Shown: positions 42,016 through 52,064, counted from the stretch's first letter. The stretch: DNA of 64,000 nt from an uncultured Bacteroidales bacterium (GCA_902763865.1 CACWTR010000012.1:96698-160697), one strand, 5' to 3'. Notes: generated from the letters alone by a model not told the origin. Numbers and translations are program-made.

Positions 42016-45000
42016 TCATTTTAAGCCTTTAATCTGTATCTTTTTAGAAGCGAAACTGCCGTCTTCGAATATCACTTTGCGGATGATGATGCCCATTGGA
42101 CATTGCCCCTTGAATTCTTCCCCTTGAACATAGCGGATTTGCTGACCGGCCAGGTTGAAGTACTGCACTTCGCGAATGGCCTTGCCTGCAGAGGCCATGT
42201 CCGGGTCGATATCTATGTCTGTGTCGGGCTTGATTTCCTCTATGCCGTCTTCCTTGTCGGGAAGGGTGAGGAAGTCCATCATGCCAATCCTGTTTGCTTT
42301 GTCTATGGTAGGCTGATTCAGGATGGTTGCGATATTCCCGCCGTCGGGGTAGCGACCGAATGTTTGCCACTTGCCTTGCTGCAAGTACTCTAAGCGGTCT
42401 GTCCATGAACCGTCGGAAGCCTGGATGCTGACACAGGCTCCGTCTGAGTTGCTCAGCTTGAAAGGTGCATGCAGCTGGCTGACGGCATCCTTTTCGTCGC
42501 ACCAGATGATGCGAGTGCCGTGGGCCGGTACGATGAAGTCTTCGTCCTGTAACTTCTGCGTCTCGTTTGTGATTCGGTATTTCTGCGGATTGGCCGGGTC
42601 GTCGCTCAGGTAAAGTCCTTCCAAGCTGATGTCCTGGTCGGTGGTGTTGTAGAGCTCTACCCAGTCGGCTTTCTTGACGTACTCGTTGATGTATATGTCG
42701 TTGCCGGCACTCACCTCGTTGATACGTAAGGGGGTTGCTCCGGCATCCTGCCGCAGCTGTTCGTCCTTGATAGGCGTGAATACGGCCCGTAGCAGGAGAC
42801 GACTGTCGTCGTCGAACCGGTCGTGCAGGTCCAGAACGTCATCCGTCGATACGAGGCTTCCTCCCTTTCCGGAAAGGACGAGAGTACCGTCAAACCACAT
42901 GTCGCTGCTTGAGGCAGAGCAGTTTTTCGCCTCAACTGCTATCACGTTCTCGCCTGTCACAAGGTATTCGTGTGGAATGTCAAAGCTGCCGAGGCCAGGT
43001 TCCGTGCCCTCGTAGTGGCCGTCGGTGGTGAAATCGGAGTAGGATGAGCCGCTGCTGATATAGTAGCCGCCAACCTCGTGGCCGTTCACGTAAAGCATCA
43101 AGCCGTCGTCTATCTGATAGTAGAAAGTGAGGACGTCATTGTCCAATAGTGGAGAATCCAATGTGAACTTCTTCCGGAAGTAATATGTGGGACGCTTGTT
43201 GCTGGAGTTCGTACCATAGTTAAGCTTGGTTGCAGCATTGTCCTGCATGTCAGAGTCGGTATTGCCGAAACCGAAGGGAGCCTGACCAGTGCTCCATCTG
43301 TTTCGGGATTCATCGAAAGAAAGGCTCTTCCAGTCACGTCCGGCCATAGAACCTTTGTCGAAATACATCCATTCGTCTCCCATTGGGAACAATGTCGTGG
43401 TCGTGGTTGTCTCGTTCTCAGAGAACCATCCGCTGAAGTTGTATCCAGCCGGAGCCTTTGCCGCGAGCTGGATGGGCATATCCTTGTAGGAGAAGAGGTA
43501 GCCGGCAAACTTTCCTGTCGGGATTTCCTGTCCGTTGACGGCCAACCGTGCCTCGGGAATGTTGGCTGAGAGGGTGGCATACAGGCTGTACTTCGCGCCG
43601 TAGTAGCTGCGAAGGGTGCTGATGCGGGAGCCGTTGTAGGCCGAGCGGATATTGTAGGCCAGGCTTGTACTGGACGAGCTGCCTTCGAAGGATAGTGCCG
43701 GATCGGTGTTCTGGTAGATGTCCCAGATGATGTCTATGCATCGGTCCGGCTCGAACACACTGCCATCGACGATGCAGTAGGCATCCAAGAACTGACGGCG
43801 GAAGGGGTCGTACTTCATCATGTTGCGGAAGAGGTCATCGACATTTGTGCTGACGGAGGTGTTCAGCACCGTAGTGAGCATGTCGGAAACGCTGAATGCC
43901 GAGTCGGTGTCGAACAGGACGAAGTGGAACTTCCCGTCCGTGCGGCTGCGAAAGCCTTTCACGTTGTTGTTGTTTGTTATCCAGTCGCTTGGCCCCATGT
44001 AGCATTCCAGGGCCATGTAGTTGATGAATTCATCTATGTCCACGAGTTCACATATCTCGCGGTATGTCTCTTCCGACTTTGTCTGTGCCAGGCGTTTTGC
44101 CAATGTCTGGAGTTGCATCCAGGCTTTGTTGTCGCCCATCTTCTGGTTGTACTGTGCATTGCTCAGGTCGAACTGGTCCATGTCGTCGAAGTCGATGCCA
44201 TAGTTGCTGTAGGCAAAATGCTTGTTGTTGCTCTCGCGTATGTTCAGCATGCCATAGTAGATTCCGTTCAGGAAGACGTGGGCCGGCTGGTAGTCCTGGC
44301 AGTCGATGTAGAATCCGCTCTTTATCACGATTTGCTGAATGGCGGGGTCTTTGATGCGGGCATAGGTGTCGTTGCCGCCGTTGCGGACCTGCCAACAGCG
44401 GTACTTGTTGTGCGGTTTCGAGGGGAACACGGGATAGTCAATCACGTTCACTCCCTCATAGCGCTTGTCCGTCTTGATGCGGAAAGAGCTTCGCGCTTCC
44501 CAGTACCTGTCATCGACGTAGGCTCCGCCATAGGCGCGAGTCCAGCCGCCGCAAATCTCCAGGTCTGCCTCCTGGTTCAGTACCATCGACCATCCGCTGT
44601 TGTCCTCCGTAGTGGGAACGAGGTATTCCATGTTGATAGGCCGTTCCCAGTCCATGTTCCAGTTGCAGGCACCGCTCTGTCCGTTTCCGCTCATGCCATT
44701 TGTGCCCCTTACGAAGACTCCCACCTTGCTGTCGAAGAAGTTCTTGGGGTCCGAGCAGACAGACAGGACGGGCAGGTAGTAGTCGTGGTTCTGATAGATG
44801 TAGCTGCGTGTCACGACAGGGCTGGGCAGGTAGCCGTTTCTGAAGAGGCAGAGGCGCAGGATAGTGGTGGAACTGATGTTGAAGATGCCGTCAGCGCTAT
44901 TTTCGCCATTGCTTGCCGTCGGAGCACTGCCGTCAGTCGTGTATCGCAGGGTGGTTGCCTCGGGAATGCTGACCTTTACGGTGAAGGCATTGCTGAAGAC

Positions 45001-45564
45001 GCGGCTGTCAGTATCCACTACGGGAGCTTCCAGCCTGAAGGTGGCAAACTTGCTTGTGGCATTGGTTTCTCCCGGAGTGGGGTCGCTGGTGTAGTCCCAC
45101 TGTTCCCCGCCGTCCTGTGTGCGGGCCCAGGAGCAGCGTGGTACGGCAGGCGGGTAGTTTACGGACGAGATGACTGACATGTCCGAAGCCAGCAGGCTGA
45201 TGGTGCCGCCTTCGTATTCAAGCTTGTAGGGGACTTGTCGCCGGGCATTGCTGCCGTAGTTGCCTTCTGAGTAGTAGTGGTCGAACCAGAAGGTCTTGAA
45301 TCCGTTTGCGGGTATGGAGCCTTGTGCGCTCTGGATGCGAAAGTCGTTTACTCCGTCGGAGATATACATCCCTGCGAGTGAGATGGATGCGGGCGTGGGG
45401 TTGTAGAGTTCTATCCAACTGCCGTAGCAATTGGAGTTGTCCAGGAACTGGTCCAGGTTTGCCACCTGAACCTCGTTGATTATCAAAGTCTGCTCTGTTC
45501 CATTCTGTGCGGACACGATGATGGAAAACATCAGAGGGAGGAAACGTATTATGTTGTATTTCAT
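42016..45564 (-). CDS. CotH kinase-family protein with two lamin-tail domains
   Basis: A 1182-residue exported protein. After the signal peptide (FLPLMFSIIVSAQ) come a lamin-tail-like domain (about 28-150; LIINEVQVANL, GSWIELYNPTPASISLAGMYISDG), a chitobiase-C-like beta sandwich (TTLRYTTDGSAPTA), a CotH region (about 290-640; SSFRIKTDKRYEG, HVFLNGIYYGMLNIRE, FHFVLFDTDSAF), a beta-rich part and a second lamin-tail domain (about 970-1090; LRINEVSAGNDIYINEYVKKADWVELYN). CotH proteins are atypical protein kinases; here FDTDSAF corresponds to the metal-binding segment. Tail QYFNLAGQQIRYVQGEEFKG is a weak sorting end. Divergent from the second CotH gene. Confidence 0.85.
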   Translation of the reverse strand: MKYNIIRFLPLMFSIIVSAQNGTEQTLIINEVQVANLDQFLDNSNCYGSWIELYNPTPASISLAGMYISDGVNDFRIQSAQGSIPANGFKTFWFDHYYSEGNYGSNARRQVPYKLEYEGGTISLLASDMSVISSVNYPPAVPRCSWARTQDGGEQWDYTSDPTPGETNATSKFATFRLEAPVVDTDSRVFSNAFTVKVSIPEATTLRYTTDGSAPTASNGENSADGIFNISSTTILRLCLFRNGYLPSPVVTRSYIYQNHDYYLPVLSVCSDPKNFFDSKVGVFVRGTNGMSGNGQSGACNWNMDWERPINMEYLVPTTEDNSGWSMVLNQEADLEICGGWTRAYGGAYVDDRYWEARSSFRIKTDKRYEGVNVIDYPVFPSKPHNKYRCWQVRNGGNDTYARIKDPAIQQIVIKSGFYIDCQDYQPAHVFLNGIYYGMLNIRESNNKHFAYSNYGIDFDDMDQFDLSNAQYNQKMGDNKAWMQLQTLAKRLAQTKSEETYREICELVDIDEFINYMALECYMGPSDWITNNNNVKGFRSRTDGKFHFVLFDTDSAFSVSDMLTTVLNTSVSTNVDDLFRNMMKYDPFRRQFLDAYCIVDGSVFEPDRCIDIIWDIYQNTDPALSFEGSSSSTSLAYNIRSAYNGSRISTLRSYYGAKYSLYATLSANIPEARLAVNGQEIPTGKFAGYLFSYKDMPIQLAAKAPAGYNFSGWFSENETTTTTTLFPMGDEWMYFDKGSMAGRDWKSLSFDESRNRWSTGQAPFGFGNTDSDMQDNAATKLNYGTNSSNKRPTYYFRKKFTLDSPLLDNDVLTFYYQIDDGLMLYVNGHEVGGYYISSGSSYSDFTTDGHYEGTEPGLGSFDIPHEYLVTGENVIAVEAKNCSASSSDMWFDGTLVLSGKGGSLVSTDDVLDLHDRFDDDSRLLLRAVFTPIKDEQLRQDAGATPLRINEVSAGNDIYINEYVKKADWVELYNTTDQDISLEGLYLSDDPANPQKYRITNETQKLQDEDFIVPAHGTRIIWCDEKDAVSQLHAPFKLSNSDGACVSIQASDGSWTDRLEYLQQGKWQTFGRYPDGGNIATILNQPTIDKANRIGMMDFLTLPDKEDGIEEIKPDTDIDIDPDMASAGKAIREVQYFNLAGQQIRYVQGEEFKGQCPMGIIIRKVIFEDGSFASKKIQIKGLK

Positions 45565-45589
45565 CTTGCGAAAAGGGTCTATTGCGGTA

Positions 45590-45597
45590 CAAATTTA
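45590..45597 (-). promoter_or_regulatory. -7 element of the minus-strand CotH gene
   Basis: TAAATTTG on the minus strand matches TAnnTTTG, 26 nt before the ATG at 45564. The -33 region is weak. It shares the 140-bp divergent spacer with the plus-strand CotH promoter. Confidence 0.55.
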
Positions 45598-45648
45598 CTT
45601 ATTATTATTTATTATCTGTAATAAATCGAAGATAAAAATCCTGTCTTT

Positions 45649-45680
45649 TTTGATTATTTGCTCAAAAAAGTGTACCTTTA
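45649..45680 (+). promoter_or_regulatory. Promoter of the plus-strand CotH gene
   Basis: TTTG (45649-45652) is followed after exactly 20 nt by TACCTTTA (45673-45680), one base from consensus. The transcript leader before the ATG at 45705 is short, about 17 nt. Confidence 0.7.
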
Positions 45681-45704
45681 CACCGTTAAAACTACAACTT
45701 ATTA

Positions 45705-48700
45705 ATGAAAAACCACGTTCTTAACCTCTTTACATGCATTCTTGCATCACTTTCCTTTTTGCCATCTTCTCTCTACGCGGATGCACCCGTCGAAGATGGT
45801 ACCTATTATATCTCAAACACGGCGCTGGACGGCTATCTTGCCCTGGGGAAGAACCACGGAGTGGATTGCTACATCTACTATGTCACCGCGGAACAGGAGA
45901 AGACCGAGGATGCCTATTGGATAATCACGAATACGCGGTCCGGCTATACCATTCGCAATGAGGCTTCCGGACAGTTGCTGGTCTTCACATACGACAGGGT
46001 GGATCAGTACTACAAGTATATGACGTTAGCTTCAGAGTCCCTTGGCGACCATTCGGAGTTCTGGAATATCATTCCGGGCAGCGACGGTGCGTTCAGCATC
46101 CAGAGTGTGCTCGATACCGACTATTACTGGAACCTGCGCAGTGGGACAAACATGATGGGAACCTACAAGGGAAGCAGCGGCACAGCTGCCAACGAGCGCT
46201 ATGTCTTCCACAAGAAGGAAGGGAGCGACGTTGGTCCGGGTCCCGTCGAACCTTCAGCAGGCCCGTCTTTCCCCGAAGCCCTGCATGTCTATCTTTCCGA
46301 CGGACGGATGGAAGCCTACCCCCTGAAGTACGTGACGAACTATGCTGAGGAAGACGGAAAACTCGTCATTGAAATCATTACCGGGTGGAAATACAAGTAT
46401 GACCTCGCACAGGTGGATTCCACGAGTATGAAGGTGCCGGTGTTCCCGACCTTCGAGTCGTTCAAGTTCAATAACAAGTTCAACGACCAGCTCTTCACCG
46501 ATGCTGTCGGAGAGATTGTGGATGACTCTGTCTTCGTGACGGTTGCTGCCATCGGAAAGCGGCTGACTCCGTCGTTCAAGGTGGCAGACGAGGACGCTTT
46601 GGTCTATGTGGACGAGAAGCTTCAGACGAGCAAGGAAACACGCCTCCGCTTCGACCACGACATCTATTACCTTTTGGGCAGGAAAGGCTACAGGATTCTG
46701 ACAGCCGAGTCGGATAACAAATACTTCATGCATCCCTACGGACGTTACGTCCGCGTTCATGTCGATTGGCTGACGGACCGCCCCGAAGTGCCTACTATCT
46801 ATATTAATACAGCCGACGGGCAGGCCGTTACCAGCAAAGACTACTTCAAGGATGCCACCATCTCGATTGACGGGCACGGCATCTTCCCCTCGATGGAAGA
46901 GACTGCCATGCAGATCAGGGGTAGGGGAAACAGCAGCTGGGGCTGGGCAAAGAAGCCTTACCGCCTGAAGTTCGCCGAGAAGAAGAAACCCCTTGGCATG
47001 ACCAGCGGCAAGAATTGGGTGCTGCTTGCCAACGGCATCAACGGCTCGCTGATGTCGAATGCCGTCGGCATGAAGGCTGCAAACCTGATGAAGGCCAGTG
47101 CCGCCAATCACATCGTGCCGGTTGACCTTTACCTCAATGGTGAATACCGTGGCAGCTACAACCTGACGGAGAAGGTCGGGTTCTCGAACAACAGCGTTGA
47201 CCTTGCGGACGAGACGGCGGCTGCCCTGCTGGAACTGGACAGCTACTACGATGAACCCTCGAACCAGAAGTTCCGTTCTTACCCCTACAATCTGCCTATC
47301 AACATCAAGGAGCCTGAGTTTGCCGAAGGGACAACGACGCTGACGCTGGATGTAATCCAGAACGACTTCAACGCCTTCATGGCAACGCTCAGCAAGGGGA
47401 AGGACATCTCGAAATACGTTGACGTGGAACAGCTGGCCCGCTTCCTGATGGTGAACGAGCTAATCTGCAACTTCGAGCTCTATCATCCCAAGAGCACGTT
47501 CTGCTACCGCGAGAGCTTTGCAAGCGACACCAGCAAGTACGTCTTCGGACCTGTCTGGGACCTGGACTGGGGCTTCGGCTACGAACAGGGGCACAACTAT
47601 TTCAGGTACAACACAACCAGCAATTTCTGGATCGACATGCCTAACTTCGAGGTCAAGCAGTTCATTCAGGACCTGCGCTGGAACTACGAGCCGTTGTGCG
47701 AAACCTACAAGCAACTCTGGGGGGAATTCATGGGCGAGGACTTGCAGGAGCTGATGGAGTACTGCCAGGACTACTACAATTTCGCCCGCGAATCGTTTGC
47801 CCTCAACAGAGGTAAGTGGGGCGACGGAACAGACTATGCAGCGCAGGCGAAGGAGGCGGCCAACTGGCTGGAAACACGTGCCAATCAAATCTACGAGGAC
47901 ATCCTGAATGATGTCCGTCCCTACAAGCCGGAGCCCGCCCAGCCAATCGAGTTTGCCAACGACAAGCTATATACCATTACCTGTCGCCGCGGTGACTTGA
48001 TTCTCAGCCAAGACCACAAGGGCCTGGAAGCCGGACAGAGTGCATGGTGGACAGTTACTGACGACGACAGGCAGTTTGCCATCATCACGGTCGAGGGCAA
48101 CAACTACCTCTACAGTCCCAGCCTGAAGAGCTACCTGCAGACAGGAAACGCCCTGAACGGCAGATGGGTGAAGGCCCTGGGTTCACCAATCTACTTCGAT
48201 ACTTCCTATCCCGACGGCCAGTACATCTACATGATGAACACCCTCACGGTGAACGGGGAGATAAAATGGTTCAATAACAACGGCTCGACTATCGTCATCA
48301 ACGACTACAACACTCCGGACCCGGGCGACCGCTGGATGATAACGGAGGCGGGCGACTTCGACCCGACAGAGGCCCTGGAGATAGCTCAGGCCGATTTGCT
48401 GGCCGTCACGATGAACCTCATGTACGACGACGAAGTGATAGCCAGTGTGACCAGGAAGCTGCCCTATGGTGCTGAGATGCCGGAGCCGCCGTCTGAGTGG
48501 AGCAATGCCTTCGTGATGCTGAAGCCCGTCGGCAACCACCCGTATGTGGTTACGAAGGAGACGACCGTGGCTTACGAAGCAGAATGGGTCGGCCCCTTCG
48601 AATTCTCTACCTCGCTGCAGGATGCCACGTGGTACAATATGACGATTCGCTCGGGCTACATGGTGGGCAAGACGGAGTCGGAGCCCTATTATCCCGTGGC

Positions 48701-49178
48701 AGTACAGAGCGTTGACACACTGGCATTGCCGGCATTCCAGTGGGCCTTCAGCGGCAATCCCTACAAGGTGAAGGTATATAACCGCTCGACGGGAATGGAC
48801 GAAGTGCTGACCCTTGTGGGCGTAGATGGGGTTATGCGCACCGGCGACTATGAGTGGGACCTCCTGCCGAACAGGGACGGCTTCGTCCTGCGTGTGCCGG
48901 GAACCGAATGGTCGTGCCTCAACCAGTATGGCGGCCCTAACGGACCTCTCAGATATTGGGACAGCTCAAACAGTCCTACGGATGACGGTTCTACTTTCCG
49001 CGTGGCCGAGGCTCCGGACCCAGACGGCATTGCACCCCTCTTTGCTGAAGAAGGAAGGGACAGCGAGGCAGTCTATGACCTCCTCGGTCGGAAGGTACTT
49101 GAGCGGAATTCAATGTCCGCAGCCCGGCTGCCTCGCGGCATATACATCGTCGGCGGCAGGAAAGTTCTCGTGAAGTAA
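45705..49178 (+). CDS. CotH kinase-family surface protein with lectin-like and shared modules
   Basis: A 1157-residue exported protein. Signal peptide (ILASLSFLPSSLYA), then an N-terminal lectin-like unit (25-175; YYISNTALDGYLALGKN, IRNEASGQLLVFTYD), a linker, an Ig-like part, and a CotH domain (about 385-640) with MQIRGRGNSSW, PYRLKFAEKKKPLGM, KNWVLLAN, LYLNGEYRGSYNLTEKVG and VWDLDWGFGYE, the last carrying the metal-binding aspartates. Residues about 755-1090 are the module shared with the LamG protein (YTITCRRGDLILS, DFDPTEALEIA, VPGTEWSCLNQYGG, RYWDSSNS). It ends in the sorting tail VYDLLGRKVLE..GIYIVGGRKVLVK. Probably cotranscribed with the esterase 42 bp downstream. Confidence 0.87.
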   Translation: MKNHVLNLFTCILASLSFLPSSLYADAPVEDGTYYISNTALDGYLALGKNHGVDCYIYYVTAEQEKTEDAYWIITNTRSGYTIRNEASGQLLVFTYDRVDQYYKYMTLASESLGDHSEFWNIIPGSDGAFSIQSVLDTDYYWNLRSGTNMMGTYKGSSGTAANERYVFHKKEGSDVGPGPVEPSAGPSFPEALHVYLSDGRMEAYPLKYVTNYAEEDGKLVIEIITGWKYKYDLAQVDSTSMKVPVFPTFESFKFNNKFNDQLFTDAVGEIVDDSVFVTVAAIGKRLTPSFKVADEDALVYVDEKLQTSKETRLRFDHDIYYLLGRKGYRILTAESDNKYFMHPYGRYVRVHVDWLTDRPEVPTIYINTADGQAVTSKDYFKDATISIDGHGIFPSMEETAMQIRGRGNSSWGWAKKPYRLKFAEKKKPLGMTSGKNWVLLANGINGSLMSNAVGMKAANLMKASAANHIVPVDLYLNGEYRGSYNLTEKVGFSNNSVDLADETAAALLELDSYYDEPSNQKFRSYPYNLPINIKEPEFAEGTTTLTLDVIQNDFNAFMATLSKGKDISKYVDVEQLARFLMVNELICNFELYHPKSTFCYRESFASDTSKYVFGPVWDLDWGFGYEQGHNYFRYNTTSNFWIDMPNFEVKQFIQDLRWNYEPLCETYKQLWGEFMGEDLQELMEYCQDYYNFARESFALNRGKWGDGTDYAAQAKEAANWLETRANQIYEDILNDVRPYKPEPAQPIEFANDKLYTITCRRGDLILSQDHKGLEAGQSAWWTVTDDDRQFAIITVEGNNYLYSPSLKSYLQTGNALNGRWVKALGSPIYFDTSYPDGQYIYMMNTLTVNGEIKWFNNNGSTIVINDYNTPDPGDRWMITEAGDFDPTEALEIAQADLLAVTMNLMYDDEVIASVTRKLPYGAEMPEPPSEWSNAFVMLKPVGNHPYVVTKETTVAYEAEWVGPFEFSTSLQDATWYNMTIRSGYMVGKTESEPYYPVAVQSVDTLALPAFQWAFSGNPYKVKVYNRSTGMDEVLTLVGVDGVMRTGDYEWDLLPNRDGFVLRVPGTEWSCLNQYGGPNGPLRYWDSSNSPTDDGSTFRVAEAPDPDGIAPLFAEEGRDSEAVYDLLGRKVLERNSMSAARLPRGIYIVGGRKVLVK

Positions 49179-49220
49179 ACCTTAGTTGCCAATACATTAT
49201 TCTTATAATACCTGATATCC

Positions 49221-51890
49221 ATGAAAAAGTTGCTATGTGTATTGCTCACCTTGCTCTGCCTGCCTGCGCAAGGCGAGTTGGTCTGGAAGAAGGACGTTGC
49301 CCTGCTGACCAGCAGCTCGCAGATTACGTCGAACAACTCGGAGAACGGTTTCCCGCCAAGTAACCTGCTGCGTCCGGAGAGCGATGGCGTCGGCACGAAC
49401 CAATTTATCTGGCACTCGTCGTGGAGCAATCCCGGTCCTTTGCCCGCAGGCACGGATACCTACCTGCAGGTCCGCCTGAACGAACCGGAGCAGCACGTCA
49501 TCTTCACGATGCTGGGCTCCACGTGGAGCGCAACGTATGACACGCCTACGGAGATGATTGTGCAGGTTGCCGACGTGCCTGCCGGAGAGTGGAAGGAAGT
49601 GGAGCACCTGACGGACATGCAGGAGGACTTCCTTGGCTTCATGCCGGACCGCTACGAGTCGCCACACATCGACCTGGGCGCTCCCCGCAGCTATGTGCGC
49701 TTCGTGGTGAAGAGGACCATGAATGCCGGCAACAGTGGCCGCTACGACCGCAACGGCAATCCCTTTGTCTCCTTAGGCCGCTTCCAGGTCTATCGCGCCG
49801 TGGAGGGCGAGCCTGACCCCATCGACCCCAAGGAGAACATCAACCTGCTCTTCATCGGCAACAGCATTACGGCGGGAGCCACCCTCGGCAATGCCTCCAC
49901 GCAGGCTCCGCCCGTCGTCTGCCGCTCGTTGGTGGCCGAAGCAACCGGCGTCAACACCAATGTCTATAACGGCGGTCATTCCGGCATCACCACCTTTGGC
50001 TATCTGCCCGGCAGGGACGACTTCACCCGCATCGTCAGCAGTGCCAAGGCATTCCGGAAGTCGAATGGGGGACACATATATATATCTATAATGTTAGGCA
50101 CCAACGACAGTGCCTGTTCCGGGACGGAAGGGGCTCCCGTGGCCCCCGACACCTATGGGAACAACATCAGGACCATTATCGACAAGCTCATCGAGGCAGT
50201 GCCTGACTGCAGGATACTCCTGAACTATCCCATCTGGTACAGCCCCAGCACCTACAATGGCGCGAGGTACCTGCAGGAGGGCCTCGACCGCCTGCACAGC
50301 TACTATCCTGTCCTCGATGCCATCGTTGCGGAGTACGGACAGGTCTATGCCGGCAACCGTGGCGTATGGGAATACTTCGAGAACAACTTCGCGCTGTTTA
50401 CCCGCGAGAGCGGCAATGCCGGCTACTTCTATCTCCACCCCAATGCCAACGGTGCCAGGCGCCTGGCCGAGATCTGGGCCCGCAGCCTGCTGAAGCTGAT
50501 CGAAGCAGACGGCATCGAGGTGAAGAACCCTTTGCCCGAATGGAATGTCTTCCAGCCACGGAACGACAGGAAGTATGGCCTGAAGACTGCGCGGGGCACG
50601 ATGGGGACCAGGGACGGAAAGCTCACCAGCACCGTGAAGGGCGATGCCGGAGCCGCTGAGGGCGAGTTCGCCTTCATCGCCCACGAAGGGCACCTCTACC
50701 TCTACAGCATTGCGGACAAGTCGTTCATGTACCGCGACCCCGTCTCCTACCAGAGCGACTGGAGCAACATCGTCTGCTCCAACGAATACCTGCAGCCCAT
50801 CAAGGTGAACTACACTGGTACTCCCGAAGCCTATCCCTACTACCTGACCCTGGACGGCTACGTCCTCAACACCGCAGCGACCACCGAGACGGGCATCTGT
50901 GCCAACACCTACACGCCCCACGATGCAGGCAACCAGACAAGCATCGTCGAGAAGGGCGACTTCGACCCTACGGAGGCACTCGGAATCCTCGCCAGCTATG
51001 TGGAGAAGCAGCCTACCGTTTATGAACAGACCCTCCCGACGGGAGCCACGCTCAAGGTGTTCTGCGCCCAGGAGGAGAAAGCCAACGGCAAGGCTGTCAT
51101 CGTCATTCCCGGTGGCGGCTATTCCTACGTTTCGGGCAGCTACGAGGGCTCTGACTGGGCCCCTTTTCTCCTTGACCTCGGCTTCACCGTAGGCGTCCTT
51201 TCCTACAATCTCCCTCACGGCAATCCGGAGGTGCCCCTGAACGATGGCCGTGCTGCCTTGCAGTATCTGCGCGACAATGCACAGGAGCTTGGGATAGATG
51301 AGCAGCTCGTCGGCGTGATGGGGTTCAGTGCAGGCGGACACCTGGCAAGCACCATCGCCACACACCTTGCGGACGCTGAGTTGCCAGCCTTTCAGGTGCT
51401 GTTCTATCCCGTCATTTCGATGGACAGCCGCTACACGCACGCCGATTCCCGACGCAACCTTCTTGGCGACAATCCCAGCGCCGACCTGGTTGAGTTGTAC
51501 AGCAACGACCTTCAAGTCACCTCCCGAACTCCCGCCGCATACCTCTGCTGGGCCAACGACGACAGTACGGTCAAGCCGGTCAACAGCCAGAAGTACAGGG
51601 CGGCACTGAGAAACGCTGGCGTGCACGTCACCGTCAAGACCTTCTCCACGGGCGGACACGGCTTCGGCTTCAACAAGTCCTTCGCCTACCACAACCAGAT
51701 GCTGAAGGACCTGACAGCATGGCTGCAAGGACTTGACGACGTAGTCACCGGAATAGGGAAGGGCATCCCTGACAGGACGGCATCGCAGAGCGCCATCTTC
51801 GACCTCTGCGGACGCTTGGCAAGCGCCGGCAGAAACCAGCTCAAGCCGGGCATCTACATCATGCAGGGAAGGAAGATTCTCGTCCGCTAA
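49221..51890 (+). CDS. Two-headed esterase: SGNH hydrolase plus alpha/beta-hydrolase
   Basis: An 889-residue exported protein. Order: signal peptide (LLCVLLTLLCLPAQG); discoidin-like domain (20-195; NGFPPSNLLRP, HVIFTMLGSTWSATYDTPTEMIVQ); SGNH/GDSL hydrolase (205-430) with LLFIGNSITAG (Ser about 216), GGHSG, LGTNDS and YLHPNANG; a short version of the shared module (440-590; GEFAFIAHEGHLYLYS, DFDPTEALGIL); an alpha/beta-hydrolase (600-830) with IPGGGYSYVSG (oxyanion), GFSAGG (nucleophile about 700), CWANDDSTV (Asp) and GGHGFG (His); and the tail IFDLCGRLAS..GIYIMQGRKILVR. Both folds are used by carbohydrate deacetylases such as acetylxylan esterases; two on one chain may remove different ester groups. 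Confidence 0.87.
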   Translation: MKKLLCVLLTLLCLPAQGELVWKKDVALLTSSSQITSNNSENGFPPSNLLRPESDGVGTNQFIWHSSWSNPGPLPAGTDTYLQVRLNEPEQHVIFTMLGSTWSATYDTPTEMIVQVADVPAGEWKEVEHLTDMQEDFLGFMPDRYESPHIDLGAPRSYVRFVVKRTMNAGNSGRYDRNGNPFVSLGRFQVYRAVEGEPDPIDPKENINLLFIGNSITAGATLGNASTQAPPVVCRSLVAEATGVNTNVYNGGHSGITTFGYLPGRDDFTRIVSSAKAFRKSNGGHIYISIMLGTNDSACSGTEGAPVAPDTYGNNIRTIIDKLIEAVPDCRILLNYPIWYSPSTYNGARYLQEGLDRLHSYYPVLDAIVAEYGQVYAGNRGVWEYFENNFALFTRESGNAGYFYLHPNANGARRLAEIWARSLLKLIEADGIEVKNPLPEWNVFQPRNDRKYGLKTARGTMGTRDGKLTSTVKGDAGAAEGEFAFIAHEGHLYLYSIADKSFMYRDPVSYQSDWSNIVCSNEYLQPIKVNYTGTPEAYPYYLTLDGYVLNTAATTETGICANTYTPHDAGNQTSIVEKGDFDPTEALGILASYVEKQPTVYEQTLPTGATLKVFCAQEEKANGKAVIVIPGGGYSYVSGSYEGSDWAPFLLDLGFTVGVLSYNLPHGNPEVPLNDGRAALQYLRDNAQELGIDEQLVGVMGFSAGGHLASTIATHLADAELPAFQVLFYPVISMDSRYTHADSRRNLLGDNPSADLVELYSNDLQVTSRTPAAYLCWANDDSTVKPVNSQKYRAALRNAGVHVTVKTFSTGGHGFGFNKSFAYHNQMLKDLTAWLQGLDDVVTGIGKGIPDRTASQSAIFDLCGRLASAGRNQLKPGIYIMQGRKILVR

Positions 51891-51988
51891 ACAAATTCCC
51901 CCCTGTGAATGGAAAGAAAACTCCTGACACATTTTTGCGGTGCTCCGCGTTTTGGGGTACGTTGAATCCTGAACCTTCGTTCATGGAA

Positions 51989-52064
51989 ACGTGAGGTTAT
52001 GGTCATCGACTCACGAGTCGTTGGCCATAAGAACGTGAGTCGTTGTTTGTAGGACCGCGTCGTT
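51989..52064 (+). repeat. Short 22-bp array related to the one at 34667
   Basis: Units begin at 51989 (ACGTGAGGTT), 52011 (TCACGAGTCG) and 52033 (ACGTGAGTCG), again exactly 22 bp apart, with a fourth degenerate unit offset by 2 bp. ACTCACGAGTCGTTGGCCAT here matches the minus-strand unit of the 34-kb array, so both belong to one dispersed family. Confidence 0.75.
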
